DNA of 64,000 nt from Georgfuchsia sp049276455 (GTDB lineage: Bacteria; Pseudomonadota; Gammaproteobacteria; Burkholderiales; Rhodocyclaceae), in the NCBI GenBank assembly GCA_049276455.1, contig JBASWL010000220.1, positions 20,695 through 84,694 of the forward strand, read 5' to 3'. A model generated the notes under the pieces. The model did no database searches. It was not told the origin of the DNA and saw only the letters and a list, made by a program, of their open reading frames with translations. Shown here in pieces: positions 1 to 9,355 of this stretch (the stretch's first letter is position 1; every line of letters starts with the position of its first letter). A program made the position numbers and the translations under genes.

Positions 1-775
1 ACGCCGGCCATTCCGGCGCGGATTCCACATCGACTTGCAACCCGCTCTTGCCGCTGGCGATGAGAATGAAGGAATCATTGGTCGAGGTGTCGCCATCGAC
101 GGTGATGCAGTTGAACGACGCGTCGGCCGCGTCTTTCACCAGTTGCTGCAATAGTGGTGCGGCGATGCCGGCATCCGTGGCGACAAAGCCGAGCATGGTC
201 GCCATATTGGGGCGGATCATGCCCGCGCCCTTGGAGATACCAGTGATGGTAACGGGCTTGCCGCCGATGTCGATGCGGCGCGAAGCGGCCTTGGCCACGG
301 TATCGGTAGTCATGATGGCGTGTGCTGCGTTGTGCCAGCCATCTGGGCGCAAGTCGGTCTTGCATGCGTCCAGCCCGGCGATCACGCGCTCGGACGGCAG
401 CAGTTCGAGAATCACGCCGGTGGAAAACGGCAGCACCTGATGCGCATCGATACCCAGTGTTTTTGCCACGGCCGCGCAGGTCGCCAGTGCCGCATCCATG
501 CCAGGCTGGCCGGTGCCGGCGTTGGCAATACCCGTGTTGATCACCAGCGCGCGCACGTCGGTGCCTTGTGCGAGGTGCGCGCGGCACAGCGTCACCGGAG
601 CGGCGCAGAAACGGTTCTGGGTAAAAACTCCGGCGACGTTGCCCCCCGCATCGAGAGCAATCAGCGTCAGGTCCTTGCGATCCTTCTTGCGGATGCCGGC
701 CTCGGTTACGCCGAGACGCACACCTGCGACGGAATGGAGATGATCAGCGGAAGGGGTGGCGTAGTTGACGGGCAT
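1..775 (-). CDS. argJ: Bifunctional glutamate N-acetyltransferase / amino-acid acetyltransferase (ArgJ), 3' part outside the window
   Basis: Reading leftwards from the ATG at 775 gives MPVNYATPSADHLHSVAGVR followed by about 258 codons open to the window edge. ArgJ transfers acetyl groups from N-acetylornithine to glutamate in the cyclic arginine pathway. It is made as a proenzyme that cuts itself into alpha and beta chains. The cleavage region is visible as SKGAGMIRPNMATML, where the Thr after MA becomes the nucleophile. The downstream signature FNCITVDGDTSTNDSF is also present. The C-terminal part of the beta chain lies beyond position 1. Start choice: it matches the usual short N-terminus of the family. 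The downstream neighbour is not visible. Confidence 0.93.
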   Translation of the reverse strand, partial: MPVNYATPSADHLHSVAGVRLGVTEAGIRKKDRKDLTLIALDAGGNVAGVFTQNRFCAAPVTLCRAHLAQGTDVRALVINTGIANAGTGQPGMDAALATCAAVAKTLGIDAHQVLPFSTGVILELLPSERVIAGLDACKTDLRPDGWHNAAHAIMTTDTVAKAASRRIDIGGKPVTITGISKGAGMIRPNMATMLGFVATDAGIAAPLLQQLVKDAADASFNCITVDGDTSTNDSFILIASGKSGLQVDVESAPEWPA

Positions 776-1010
776 GGTGGCGGACAGGGAAATGGATCGC
801 GCAAGTTTACCCAAGACGGCGCAACAAGAGACGAAGTCGAAAGAGGTTTTTGTGTGTTTGAACTAGCGTTGCCTGTACGACAATCTTGTGACTGCGCCTA
901 TTGCCGGCTATTAGCAGATTCTGTTAAAGAACCTGACGTTTTGGCAGACGTAATGAGTAGTCATTGGACGTCGTGCTTGGATGCGAACTTATCCTGTCAA
1001 TTAGTGGATC
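776..1010. other. Non-coding stretch upstream of argJ
   Basis: Between the argJ start and the transposase remnant I see no open frame resembling a known protein. It should hold the argJ promoter and leader, but no clear -35/-10 pair or operator stood out. Confidence 0.4.
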
Positions 1011-1260
1011 TTATACGAACCTGGCCAGACGCCATAGATTTTGCGCTGTAGCAGCAAGCGTAAATTCATCGGTAGCGCCACTGAGTCCGCGTAACCTCAA
1101 GCGATCAAGTTTCAGAATCGACTTGAGATGGGCGAAGCATCTCAACCTTCTTCTGCTCGTTGCGCGAGCGCTGATATTCGGGCGTGCACTCGGATTTTCC
1201 ATTGCTTGAGGTGGCTGCAAGTGGAACACCCGCTATATCGGCAAATCGGGTAGAGATGCG
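1011..1260 (-). pseudogene. C-terminal remnant of a DDE transposase (IS1182/IS5-like), frameshifted
   Basis: Read on the - strand, one frame encodes ECTPEYQRSRNEQKKVEML. After a frame change at about 1130 a second frame continues as FAHLKSILKLDRLRLRGL, then EFTLAATAQNLWRLARFV and a stop at 1011. The combined text resembles the extreme C-terminus of DDE transposases of the IS1182/IS5 type, which end in a fallback helix rich in LRG and AATAQNL. A 1-2 base indel separates the two halves and nothing recognisable of the catalytic core remains. This is recognition from memory of the family, not a search. Terminal inverted repeats were not identified. Confidence 0.55.
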
Positions 1261-1783
1261 GTCAGTGGAAGTTCAGCTGACTGTAAATACGCAATAGCGC
1301 TAATGAACCAACAGGCGAAATCATCGGTTCAACCAAGGCACACTATCCGCTACGCGCTTCTTGATCTGCTTTAAAGCTATCTTTGCATTTGGCGGGAAAC
1401 AGCTGGCTATTGCTCGCTTGTTGCTTAGCTTTGTCGAATCCTGATCATGCAGATCCACCTTGTCGAAACCGGCACAATGCATGGCATTTAGTCACTATAG
1501 ACTGATGTTGGGGGGACAACCGCTTCAGGGAAAATAAGATCTGCGCTTAATCGGCCGAATTCATTACAACGATCGGTCATCCGATCGTTAGAGGCAAAGT
1601 AATAAATCGTTTCGAATGACCACTTCGACGGCGGTTTCAAGCGCTCAGTAACGCCACCCGTTGTGAGTCTCGAATAGGCAGACTTCCACCATCAGGGCCG
1701 TTGCGGCACTTTCTTCACCTCGACTGCCTTGCCTTCTTCGCCAATAATGGTTAGGAAGCGATGGCTGACCTTGTGTTGCGGGG
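1261..1783. other. Non-coding stretch with a 9-bp perfect inverted repeat; possible eroded gene tail
   Basis: There is no convincing gene. A perfect inverted repeat AACGATCGG-tcat-CCGATCGTT lies at 1568-1589. Just beyond the glnE stop, the - strand at about 1700-1790 reads as a short open tail (PQHKVSHRFLTIIGEEG and onwards to a TGA) with no start of its own. It may be the end of a lost gene. It is too short to identify. Confidence 0.4.
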
Positions 1784-4489
1784 TCAGTCAAATACGCGCT
1801 GCCATAGTTCGGTAACGGCCGCTATCTGTACCTTGACCGATGGCGGCGGCACGCAGCGCCCGCCGTCATCTAGGCGCAGCGCGTGCTGGGTGCGGCGGTA
1901 GTGGCGATAGGCATTGCGCACTTTTTCGGCAAGCTCGACGGGAATCAGTCCCAGTCCGGCGGCGATGTTGAGCAGGGCGATGTTGCCGAGGTTGCCGGTC
2001 AGTTCAGGATGTTGATGTGAATAGCCCAGCACCAGATATTGCACGGCGAACTCGACGTCGATCAGACCACCCCTGTCATGCTTGAGGTTGAAGCAGGTTT
2101 TGGCTTCGTCGGCTTTTGTGCCATGTGCGTCTTTCATTTTCTGCCGCATGGCGATGATTTCCTTGCGCAGCTTGTCCAGGTCGCGCGGCTGACGCAGTAC
2201 CTCGATGCGGATCTGCTCGAAAGTCTGGCCGACTCCAGCATCACCCGCCGAATAGCGTGCACGCGTCAGGGCCTGGTGTTCCCAGACCCAGGCTGATTCG
2301 AGCTGATATTTCCGAAATGCTGCAACGGAACTTACCACCAGCCCGGCCTCACCATTGGGGCGCAGGCGCAGGTCGGTCTCGAACAATTGTCCGGCTCCGG
2401 TCTGCACCGAAAGCCAGGTGTTGAGCCGGGTCGACAATCGCGAATAGAGTTCCCCCGCCTTCTCGTATTCATCGTCATAGAGGAAAACCAGGTCCAGGTC
2501 GGAACCATAGCCAAGTTCCTTGCCGCCGAGCTTGCCGTAACTGATGACAGCAAACTTTGGCGCATCGAGATGGTGTGTCGGCATGGCCTTCCAGGCTTGT
2601 CGCAGCGCCGCATCGATCATGATATCGGCAAGTTCGGAAAGGTAATCGGCCAGTTTCTCTACTGTCAGCAAACCGGAAACATCTTGCGCCAGCAGGCGGA
2701 AAACCTGGGGGTGATAGGCCTCGCGCAGAATGTCCATTTGCTGCTCGGTGTCTGCGGCAGCGTCTTCCAGCTGCTTGTTGAGTTGATGGCGAAAGGCGGC
2801 CCAGTCGGGCACGGACTCGAACAGGCGCGGGTCAAGCAGTTCGTCGAGCAGGATCGGGTGGGTTTGCAGATAGCGTGCAATACGGCCGGAACTGCCGACC
2901 AATTGCACTACCTTTTGCAGCGCTTGCGGATATTCCAGCAACAGCGACAAATAGGCAGCGCGGCGTGATACCGATTCGAGCAGATCGAGAATGCGTACCA
3001 GCGTACGGCCGGGGCTTTGCACCGAGATTGTGGTGTCCAGCGCAGCCTCGATCACGCGTGGCACCAGCGTGTCGAAACGTTCTCGCGCCGATGTCGACAT
3101 CTGTAGATAGCGTGTGCCGCCACGCGTAGCGGCAAGCCGCTGGGCTACGCTGTCAGCATCCTTGAAACCAAGTCGTGCCAGTTCGTTTCCAGTGCGTTCC
3201 CTGTCCTCGGCCTCATCCCACAACGTGGCAAGCGAATGAGCTTCGCGGTTCGGGTCGGAGAGCAGTGCCTCGAAGTGACGCGTGACATTGCCGCGATGCA
3301 GATCGAGCTGCGCCATCAGTGCCAGCCAGGCATCGAACCCCATGGCTTCAGCCACTAGTTGCCGGTCTTCTTCGCTGTTAGGCAGACTATGCGTCTGTGC
3401 ATCATCGAGATATTGCAGGCGGTGTTCGAGGCGGCGCAGGAAATCATAGGCTGTGGCCAGTTCCGCTTGCGCTTGCGCATCTATAAGGTTCCGCTGTGTA
3501 AGGCAGGCGAGCACTTCCAGCGTCGGCTTGATCTGCAATCCGATGTCGCGCCCGCCACGAATGAGTTGAAACATCTGTGCGATGAATTCGATCTCACGGA
3601 TGCCGCCGGGGCCGAGCTTGATGTGGTTGGCCATATCCTTCTTTGCCCCTTCGCGGCGAATCTGACCGTGCAGTTCGCGCAGGGCATTGATGATGCCGAA
3701 GTCGAGATACTTGCGGAAAACGAAGGGGCTGCGGATGGCCTCCAGTTCCTCCCATCGGCTTCCGGTCATGGGTCTGGCCTTGATCCAGGCATAGCGTTCC
3801 CATTCGCGGCCCTGACTGATCAGATAGTTTTCCAGCATCTCGTAACTGCAGACCAGCGGCCCGGAGTCACCATTCGGCCGCAGTCGCATATCAACGCGAA
3901 ACACCTGGCCATCTTCGGTGATGTCAGCAATGGCATTGATGAGCTGTCGCCCGAGCTTGGTGAAAAAGTCGAAATTGGAAATCTCGCCATGCGTACCACC
4001 TGCGGTTTCGCCATCATCGGGATAGACAAAGATCAGGTCGATATCGGACGACACGTTCAGTTCGCCACCACCAAGCTTGCCCATGCCGATCACGATCAGG
4101 CTTTGCACTTCACCGCTCTGGTTGCGCGGCGCACCGTAGCGTTCGTAGAGAGGCGCCTGCAACACCGGCAGGGCCACCTGTAGCGACAGTTCGGCAATCT
4201 GGCTCATGCTGCGGGTGACTTCGGCCAGATCAGCCAGTCCGGCGAGGTCGCGCAGCGCGATCCAGCTTGCCGCCCATTGCTTGAACTGGCGCAACACGGA
4301 TTTGAGATTGTTTTCGTCGGGGCGTCGCTCGGCGAGCCATTGTGCGAATGCTTTTGCAGTCGACGCAGTGCGCCAGATGGCTTCGAGTTCAGGAAAAAGC
4401 GTTGGCCGGGCTTGGAACAGCCGCTGCATATGGCGCGAGTAACGCAGTATTGAAGCAGGCTCCAGGATGGATTTGGCGGGTTCTGTCAT
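1784..4489 (-). CDS. glnE: Bifunctional glutamine synthetase adenylyltransferase / adenylyl-removing enzyme
   Basis: 901 residues if started at the ATG at 4489 (MTEPAKSILEPASIL). GlnE attaches AMP to glutamine synthetase and removes it in response to PII, so it sets GS activity by nitrogen status in the cytosol. Both nucleotidyltransferase domains are visible: the N-terminal one with GMGKLGGGELNVSSDIDLIF and the C-terminal one with YGKLGGKELGYGSDLDLVF. Each carries the GSD-x-D metal-binding pattern. An ATG at 4615 would add 42 residues of low-complexity text and run into the divergent yhdP, so the inner start is preferred. The length fits the family (about 900-950). It is divergent from yhdP with a 132-bp gap. 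Confidence 0.95.
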   Translation of the reverse strand: MTEPAKSILEPASILRYSRHMQRLFQARPTLFPELEAIWRTASTAKAFAQWLAERRPDENNLKSVLRQFKQWAASWIALRDLAGLADLAEVTRSMSQIAELSLQVALPVLQAPLYERYGAPRNQSGEVQSLIVIGMGKLGGGELNVSSDIDLIFVYPDDGETAGGTHGEISNFDFFTKLGRQLINAIADITEDGQVFRVDMRLRPNGDSGPLVCSYEMLENYLISQGREWERYAWIKARPMTGSRWEELEAIRSPFVFRKYLDFGIINALRELHGQIRREGAKKDMANHIKLGPGGIREIEFIAQMFQLIRGGRDIGLQIKPTLEVLACLTQRNLIDAQAQAELATAYDFLRRLEHRLQYLDDAQTHSLPNSEEDRQLVAEAMGFDAWLALMAQLDLHRGNVTRHFEALLSDPNREAHSLATLWDEAEDRERTGNELARLGFKDADSVAQRLAATRGGTRYLQMSTSARERFDTLVPRVIEAALDTTISVQSPGRTLVRILDLLESVSRRAAYLSLLLEYPQALQKVVQLVGSSGRIARYLQTHPILLDELLDPRLFESVPDWAAFRHQLNKQLEDAAADTEQQMDILREAYHPQVFRLLAQDVSGLLTVEKLADYLSELADIMIDAALRQAWKAMPTHHLDAPKFAVISYGKLGGKELGYGSDLDLVFLYDDEYEKAGELYSRLSTRLNTWLSVQTGAGQLFETDLRLRPNGEAGLVVSSVAAFRKYQLESAWVWEHQALTRARYSAGDAGVGQTFEQIRIEVLRQPRDLDKLRKEIIAMRQKMKDAHGTKADEAKTCFNLKHDRGGLIDVEFAVQYLVLGYSHQHPELTGNLGNIALLNIAAGLGLIPVELAEKVRNAYRHYRRTQHALRLDDGGRCVPPPSVKVQIAAVTELWQRVFD

Positions 4490-4621
4490 CGGATAGTGCC
4501 CGGTCGGTAAGGTAGAATTTGCCCTGTCAGATATTCTATCCGCTGGTGGGTTCCACCATCGCGCTACATGGCCTTCACCCCACCCTTGATCCAGCGTCAG
4601 CCATTTTTTCGTCATCCCGCA

Positions 4622-7600
4622 ATGTCACGTTTGTTGCGTTCTTTTGTCTGGCTTTTTGGCATGTTGCTGTTTGCCTTCAGCGTTTTGTCATTGCTGTTGC
4701 GTTTTGTGCTACTGCCCCAGATAAACAACTACCGCGTAGACATCGAACGTGAGCTGTCGAATGCCCTTCATCTGCCGGTCACGATCAGCAGTATCGATGG
4801 CCACATGCAGGGCATTCGGCCGCGACTGCAACTGCATGGCCTCGCGATCAAGGACACGGCCGGACGGCCGGCGCTGAGTTTTGATAATGTTATCGGCGTC
4901 GTCAGCTGGACTTCACTACTCAAGCTGACCCCGCACTTTTACCGGCTAGAAGTGAATGCGCCAGTGCTGGCAATACGGCGCGATGCCGGGGGGCATCTGT
5001 TTATCGCCGGTCTGCCAGTAAAACTGGACAAGTCGGGACCAGACGTTTCCGCATGGGTTCTCGATCAGTATTCCTTGGTGATCAGCGATGCCAGCGTGAC
5101 CTGGAGCGACGAAATGCGTCAGGCGCCGCCGCTCACGCTAAACCATCTCAACCTGCAACTGGAAAAAACAGTTGTAGGTCGTCATCGCTTCGGCATGACG
5201 ATGTCGCCTCCGGCAGGCCTTGCCTCAGAAATTGATGTGCGCGGCGTATTCGACGGCGACAGCCTCGCCGATTTCGAACATTGGGAGGGCGAGATTTACG
5301 GCCAGGTTGAATATGCCAATCTGGCTGACTGGCAGGCCTGGGTCGACTATCCGGTGGAACTGACGCAGGGCAAAGGTGCTGCACGCATATGGCTCGATTT
5401 CGCCAGTTTAAGGCCCACTGCAGTGACTGCGGATCTGTCGCTGGCGGATGTTCACATCCGCCTGGCGCCGGAGTTGGCAATGCTGCAACTGCATCATCTC
5501 AACGGTCGCTTGTCTGCCCGTAAACTGGGCAAGGGCATCGAGTTTTCCACACGCCAACTGACACTGGCAACGAATGACGGGGTTGTCGTTGCACCCATGG
5601 ACCTTCATGTCGAACGCGACGAAACCGGAGGCAATTTCACGGTCAACAAAATCAATTTTCAGGCGCTTTCGTCGCTTGCGGCATTTCTCCCCGTGCCAGT
5701 TGATTTTCGCCGTCAACTCGCCAGTTATGCGCCCCGCGGAGCGCTCGATCAATTCCGCTTGAGCTGGCAGGGCCAGCAGTGGCCCTTGATACGCTACAAC
5801 ATCAGCGGCAGCTTTGACAATCTGGCTATTGCCTCGGTCGACAATCAACCTGGCATCAGCGGCATCAGCGGCACCATCGAGGGCAACGAAGCGGCCGGGA
5901 TGCTGTTTATCTCCGGACGAAAATCATTGTTATCGTTGCCGGCCGTCTTTCATCAACCCTTGCCTTTCGATGCGCTGGATGCACAAGTACACTGGGAAAG
6001 GCACGGTCGGCAAACCGAACTCAAGTTGTCCAGGGCACAGTTCCGCAACGCGGATGCGGAGGGCGTGGCGAGCGGCACCTACGAGACTTCCGACAAGGGC
6101 AAGGGCAGCATCAATCTCGATGCGCGCTTGAGTCGTGCCGATGGCGCAGCAGTTTGGCGCTACATGCCGCTACAGGCCGGCCCATCGGTTGGGCCTTTTC
6201 TGCAGGCGGGACTGACGCAGGGCAAGGTCACTGAAGCCACGCTCAAGCTTAAAGGCGATCTGGGCAAATTTCCATTTACCGATCGAAGCGGCATTTTTCT
6301 TATCCACGTGGCTTTCCATGACGCTGAACTGAGCTATGCCGAAGGCTGGCCGCAGATTGAAGACGTTGCCGGGGTTATCGATTTCGACGGCCCGGCCATG
6401 ACTATCTCTGCCAATAAGGGGCGCATCCTCGGCGTGCATGTTGGTCCGACCAAGGCGGTAATTCCCGATCTGGCAAATGCGGACGAACAACTCGTCGTGG
6501 AAGGCACGGCGGTTGGCCCAACGATGAACTTTCTCAAATTCATCGAGGCGAGCCCGGTCGGTACCAAGATCAATCACTTCACCGAGGATATGACGGCAAG
6601 CGGCAACGGTGAACTCGGCTTGCAGTTGGTACTGCCCTTGCGCCGAATAAATCAATCAACAGTGAGCGGCCACTACCGCTTTGACGCCAACCGTCTGCTG
6701 CTTGATCCCGCTGTGCCGCCCATGGATGGAGTCCGCGGCAATCTTGAATTCAGTACCGATAGACTGAGTGCGAAGGGCGTGACAGCCACGATGCTCGGCC
6801 AGCCACTGAAGCTGGATCTGATGTCGCAAAGCGATGGTAGCGTGCTGGCCGAAATTGGCGGCGAAGCGAGTGCTGCGCAACTGCGCAAGCAATTTGCTTA
6901 CGCGGCGCTGAAAAATCTTGCCGGTAGCTCACGCTGGAGCGGCACCGTCAAGGCGCGCAAGAAATCCGCAGAAGTGCGTATCAGCAGCGACCTGGTGGGT
7001 ATGAGTTCCAGCCTTCCCGAACCCTTCAATAAATCGGCAATGGAAGCAATGCCGTTGTTGATCGAGTACAAGCCGGCCGATGCACGTTTGCTTGGCAAAA
7101 CGCCGCGCGATCGCCTCAATCACGACCTCATCGAGCTTTCGCTGGGTAGCAGTTTGCATGCCCAACTCGTTTATCGTCAGGATGCAAAAAACGTTTTCGA
7201 GCGTGGTTTGGTCAGTGTCGGCGACGTGGCAGCACGGCTACCGGAACGCGGCCTGACAGTGGCGATATTCCAGCCGCGCATCAATGCCGATCTGTGGCAT
7301 ACCCTGCTAAGCGACAGCAGTGAGAAGCCTCCAGCGACCAAGGCGACGGAAGAATTTATGCCGAACCGTATTGAACTGCGCAGCGCAGAAGTGCTGGCGC
7401 TGGGACGAATCTTCCACGATGTCAAAATCAGCGCGGCCCGACCCGCCAGCGCATGGCTGACCGATGTCAACAGTCGAGAGCTGGCCGCAAAACTCGAATG
7501 GGACGATGGTGACAGCGCCAAACTTTCCGGCCGCATCACGCGCTTTGCGCTGCCCGAGATCGCCCCGGCGAGTTCAGTAGCGGTCGATACGCTCAAGGCA

Positions 7601-8443
7601 CTTCCCAACCTCGATCTGACGCTCGACCATTTGGCACTTGAGGGCCGTGATTATGGTGAGTTGCACCTTGTCGCAGACAATGATGGGGGCGATTGGAATG
7701 CCAACTTCAGCCTAAGCAATGACGATGGTGCACTGGAAGGCAAGGGGCGCTGGCGCCTGGCATCCGCGCCAGCGATCGACGCTTCCGAGACGCAGGCCGA
7801 TTTCAAGCTGCACGCGAGCAGCATCGAACGCTACCTGAACCGCATTGGCTATCCCAACATGGTGAAGCGAGGCAATGCCGATCTAAATGGCCATCTTGCG
7901 TGGAAGGGCGCCCCCCACGAATTCGACTTCGCGACTCTCAATGGAAAAATCACGCTGGATGCCCGCAAGGGACAGTTCAACAAACTCGAACCCGGTGTTG
8001 GTCGTCTGCTCGGCATTCTTAGCCTGCAGTCGATCCCGCGCCGTATCACGCTCGATTTTCGCGATATTTTCAGCGAGGGGTTTGCCTTCGATACCGTAAA
8101 AGGCCAGATGACCGTCATCAATGGTGTACTCGATACACAGGATATGGAAATCCGGGGTCCTGCTGCCCGAGTGCAGATGGCGGGCAGTGTTGATCTCAAC
8201 AAGGAAACGCAGGATCTCAAAGTGCGTGTGCAGCCTACCGTCAGCGAATCGGCAGCGGTTGGCGCCCTGTTTGTGTCTCCCGCCGTCGGTGCGACGGCCT
8301 GGGTGTTCAACAAGCTGTTCGGCAGCCCATTCGACAAAGCTTTTGCATATGACTTTGCTGTCACAGGCGATTGGTCTGACCCCAAGGTCGACAAGATCGG
8401 TGCGCAACCGGCAGCGGCGGCGAACAAGGAAAAAGGCAAATGA
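4622..8443 (+). CDS. yhdP: YhdP-family AsmA-like envelope protein
   Basis: 1273 residues, close to the roughly 1270 of E. coli YhdP. A single N-terminal membrane segment (MSRLLRSFVWLFGMLLF and on to about residue 30) is followed by a long periplasmic beta-rich region, as in AsmA-like bridge proteins. In enterobacteria YhdP takes part in moving phospholipids to the outer membrane; that role is taken from the family. The start at 4622 puts the membrane anchor at the N-terminus; the ATG at 4568 would overlap the long form of glnE. Its stop overlaps the ATG of the next gene in ATGA, which suggests translational coupling. Confidence 0.9.
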   Translation: MSRLLRSFVWLFGMLLFAFSVLSLLLRFVLLPQINNYRVDIERELSNALHLPVTISSIDGHMQGIRPRLQLHGLAIKDTAGRPALSFDNVIGVVSWTSLLKLTPHFYRLEVNAPVLAIRRDAGGHLFIAGLPVKLDKSGPDVSAWVLDQYSLVISDASVTWSDEMRQAPPLTLNHLNLQLEKTVVGRHRFGMTMSPPAGLASEIDVRGVFDGDSLADFEHWEGEIYGQVEYANLADWQAWVDYPVELTQGKGAARIWLDFASLRPTAVTADLSLADVHIRLAPELAMLQLHHLNGRLSARKLGKGIEFSTRQLTLATNDGVVVAPMDLHVERDETGGNFTVNKINFQALSSLAAFLPVPVDFRRQLASYAPRGALDQFRLSWQGQQWPLIRYNISGSFDNLAIASVDNQPGISGISGTIEGNEAAGMLFISGRKSLLSLPAVFHQPLPFDALDAQVHWERHGRQTELKLSRAQFRNADAEGVASGTYETSDKGKGSINLDARLSRADGAAVWRYMPLQAGPSVGPFLQAGLTQGKVTEATLKLKGDLGKFPFTDRSGIFLIHVAFHDAELSYAEGWPQIEDVAGVIDFDGPAMTISANKGRILGVHVGPTKAVIPDLANADEQLVVEGTAVGPTMNFLKFIEASPVGTKINHFTEDMTASGNGELGLQLVLPLRRINQSTVSGHYRFDANRLLLDPAVPPMDGVRGNLEFSTDRLSAKGVTATMLGQPLKLDLMSQSDGSVLAEIGGEASAAQLRKQFAYAALKNLAGSSRWSGTVKARKKSAEVRISSDLVGMSSSLPEPFNKSAMEAMPLLIEYKPADARLLGKTPRDRLNHDLIELSLGSSLHAQLVYRQDAKNVFERGLVSVGDVAARLPERGLTVAIFQPRINADLWHTLLSDSSEKPPATKATEEFMPNRIELRSAEVLALGRIFHDVKISAARPASAWLTDVNSRELAAKLEWDDGDSAKLSGRITRFALPEIAPASSVAVDTLKALPNLDLTLDHLALEGRDYGELHLVADNDGGDWNANFSLSNDDGALEGKGRWRLASAPAIDASETQADFKLHASSIERYLNRIGYPNMVKRGNADLNGHLAWKGAPHEFDFATLNGKITLDARKGQFNKLEPGVGRLLGILSLQSIPRRITLDFRDIFSEGFAFDTVKGQMTVINGVLDTQDMEIRGPAARVQMAGSVDLNKETQDLKVRVQPTVSESAAVGALFVSPAVGATAWVFNKLFGSPFDKAFAYDFAVTGDWSDPKVDKIGAQPAAAANKEKGK

Positions 8444-9249
8444 AGATAGCAGCTGTGCAGATGATCTCGGCGCCGGAAGTAGCGCCGAATTTAAAGAATG
8501 CGCAGGACTTGATTGAAAGCGCCGCAGCCCAAGGGGCGCAATTGGTTGCCCTGCCCGAGTATTTCCCCATGATCGGTGCTCACGATGCAGACCGGCTGGC
8601 AGCACGCGAGCAGTTCGGCAGCGGACCGATCCAGGATTTTTTGCGCGAATCTGCCCAGCGTCATGGCATCTGGCTGATCGGGGGTTCGTTGCCGCTGGCC
8701 GCTGACGACGAGAACAAATTGCGCAACAGCTGCATTGTGTTCAATCCGCAGGGCGAAGTGGTTGCACGTTATGACAAGATCCATCTGTTCGGCTTCCAGA
8801 GAGGCGGGGAACGTTACGATGAGGCCACGACGATTCAAGCTGGCAGCATGCCGATTGCCTTCGAGTCACCCTTTGGCCGGATTGGACTCGGGATCTGCTA
8901 TGACTTGCGTTTTCCCGAGCTGTTCCGCAGCCTGGGCCAGATTGATTTGCTGGTACTGCCTTCTGCCTTCACGGAAACCACCGGCCAGGCACACTGGGAA
9001 TTGCTGTTGCGTGCGCGTGCAGTCGAGAATCTGTGCTATGTGATTGCACCGGCCCAGGGCGGCCGTCACCCGACTGGCCGCCTTACGCACGGCAACAGCA
9101 TGATCATCGATCCCTGGGGAGATGTGCTGGCACGGATGGACAAGGGTACCGGTGTTGTAATCGCGGAACTTGATCCGGCACGACTTGCCGAAGTGCGTAC
9201 CATGCTGCCAGCGCTTGACCATCGCGTGTTAGGGTTGCAAAACAACTGA
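8440..9249 (+). CDS. Carbon-nitrogen hydrolase, Nit1/YbeM type (probable deaminated glutathione amidase)
   Basis: 269 residues of the nitrilase superfamily. The catalytic triad is visible: Glu in ALPEYFP, Lys in RYDKIHLF and Cys in GLGICYDLRFPELFR. The last motif, with a DLRFPE after the Cys, is typical of the Nit1/YbeM branch, which hydrolyses deaminated glutathione, a side product of transaminases. The assignment to that substrate comes from the family, not from the sequence alone. It overlaps yhdP by 4 bp and precedes tldD, an order common in betaproteobacteria. Confidence 0.87.
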   Translation: MKIAAVQMISAPEVAPNLKNAQDLIESAAAQGAQLVALPEYFPMIGAHDADRLAAREQFGSGPIQDFLRESAQRHGIWLIGGSLPLAADDENKLRNSCIVFNPQGEVVARYDKIHLFGFQRGGERYDEATTIQAGSMPIAFESPFGRIGLGICYDLRFPELFRSLGQIDLLVLPSAFTETTGQAHWELLLRARAVENLCYVIAPAQGGRHPTGRLTHGNSMIIDPWGDVLARMDKGTGVVIAELDPARLAEVRTMLPALDHRVLGLQNN

Positions 9250-9355
9250 ACGACAGAGACACAGAGAAAGTCGGACATAGACAGGCATATGAAGATTATT
9301 GTTGTTGCCTCGTTTTCCTCTGCGTCTTTTGAAGAAGAATTTTCGGACAATCCAA

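Noticed and set aside
3359..4183. 274-codon open frame on the + strand
   Set aside because: Antisense to glnE; glnE is certain from its two nucleotidyltransferase motifs.
4490..4615. Longer N-terminus for glnE
   Set aside because: The extra 42 residues do not resemble the family and would overlap the possible upstream start of yhdP.
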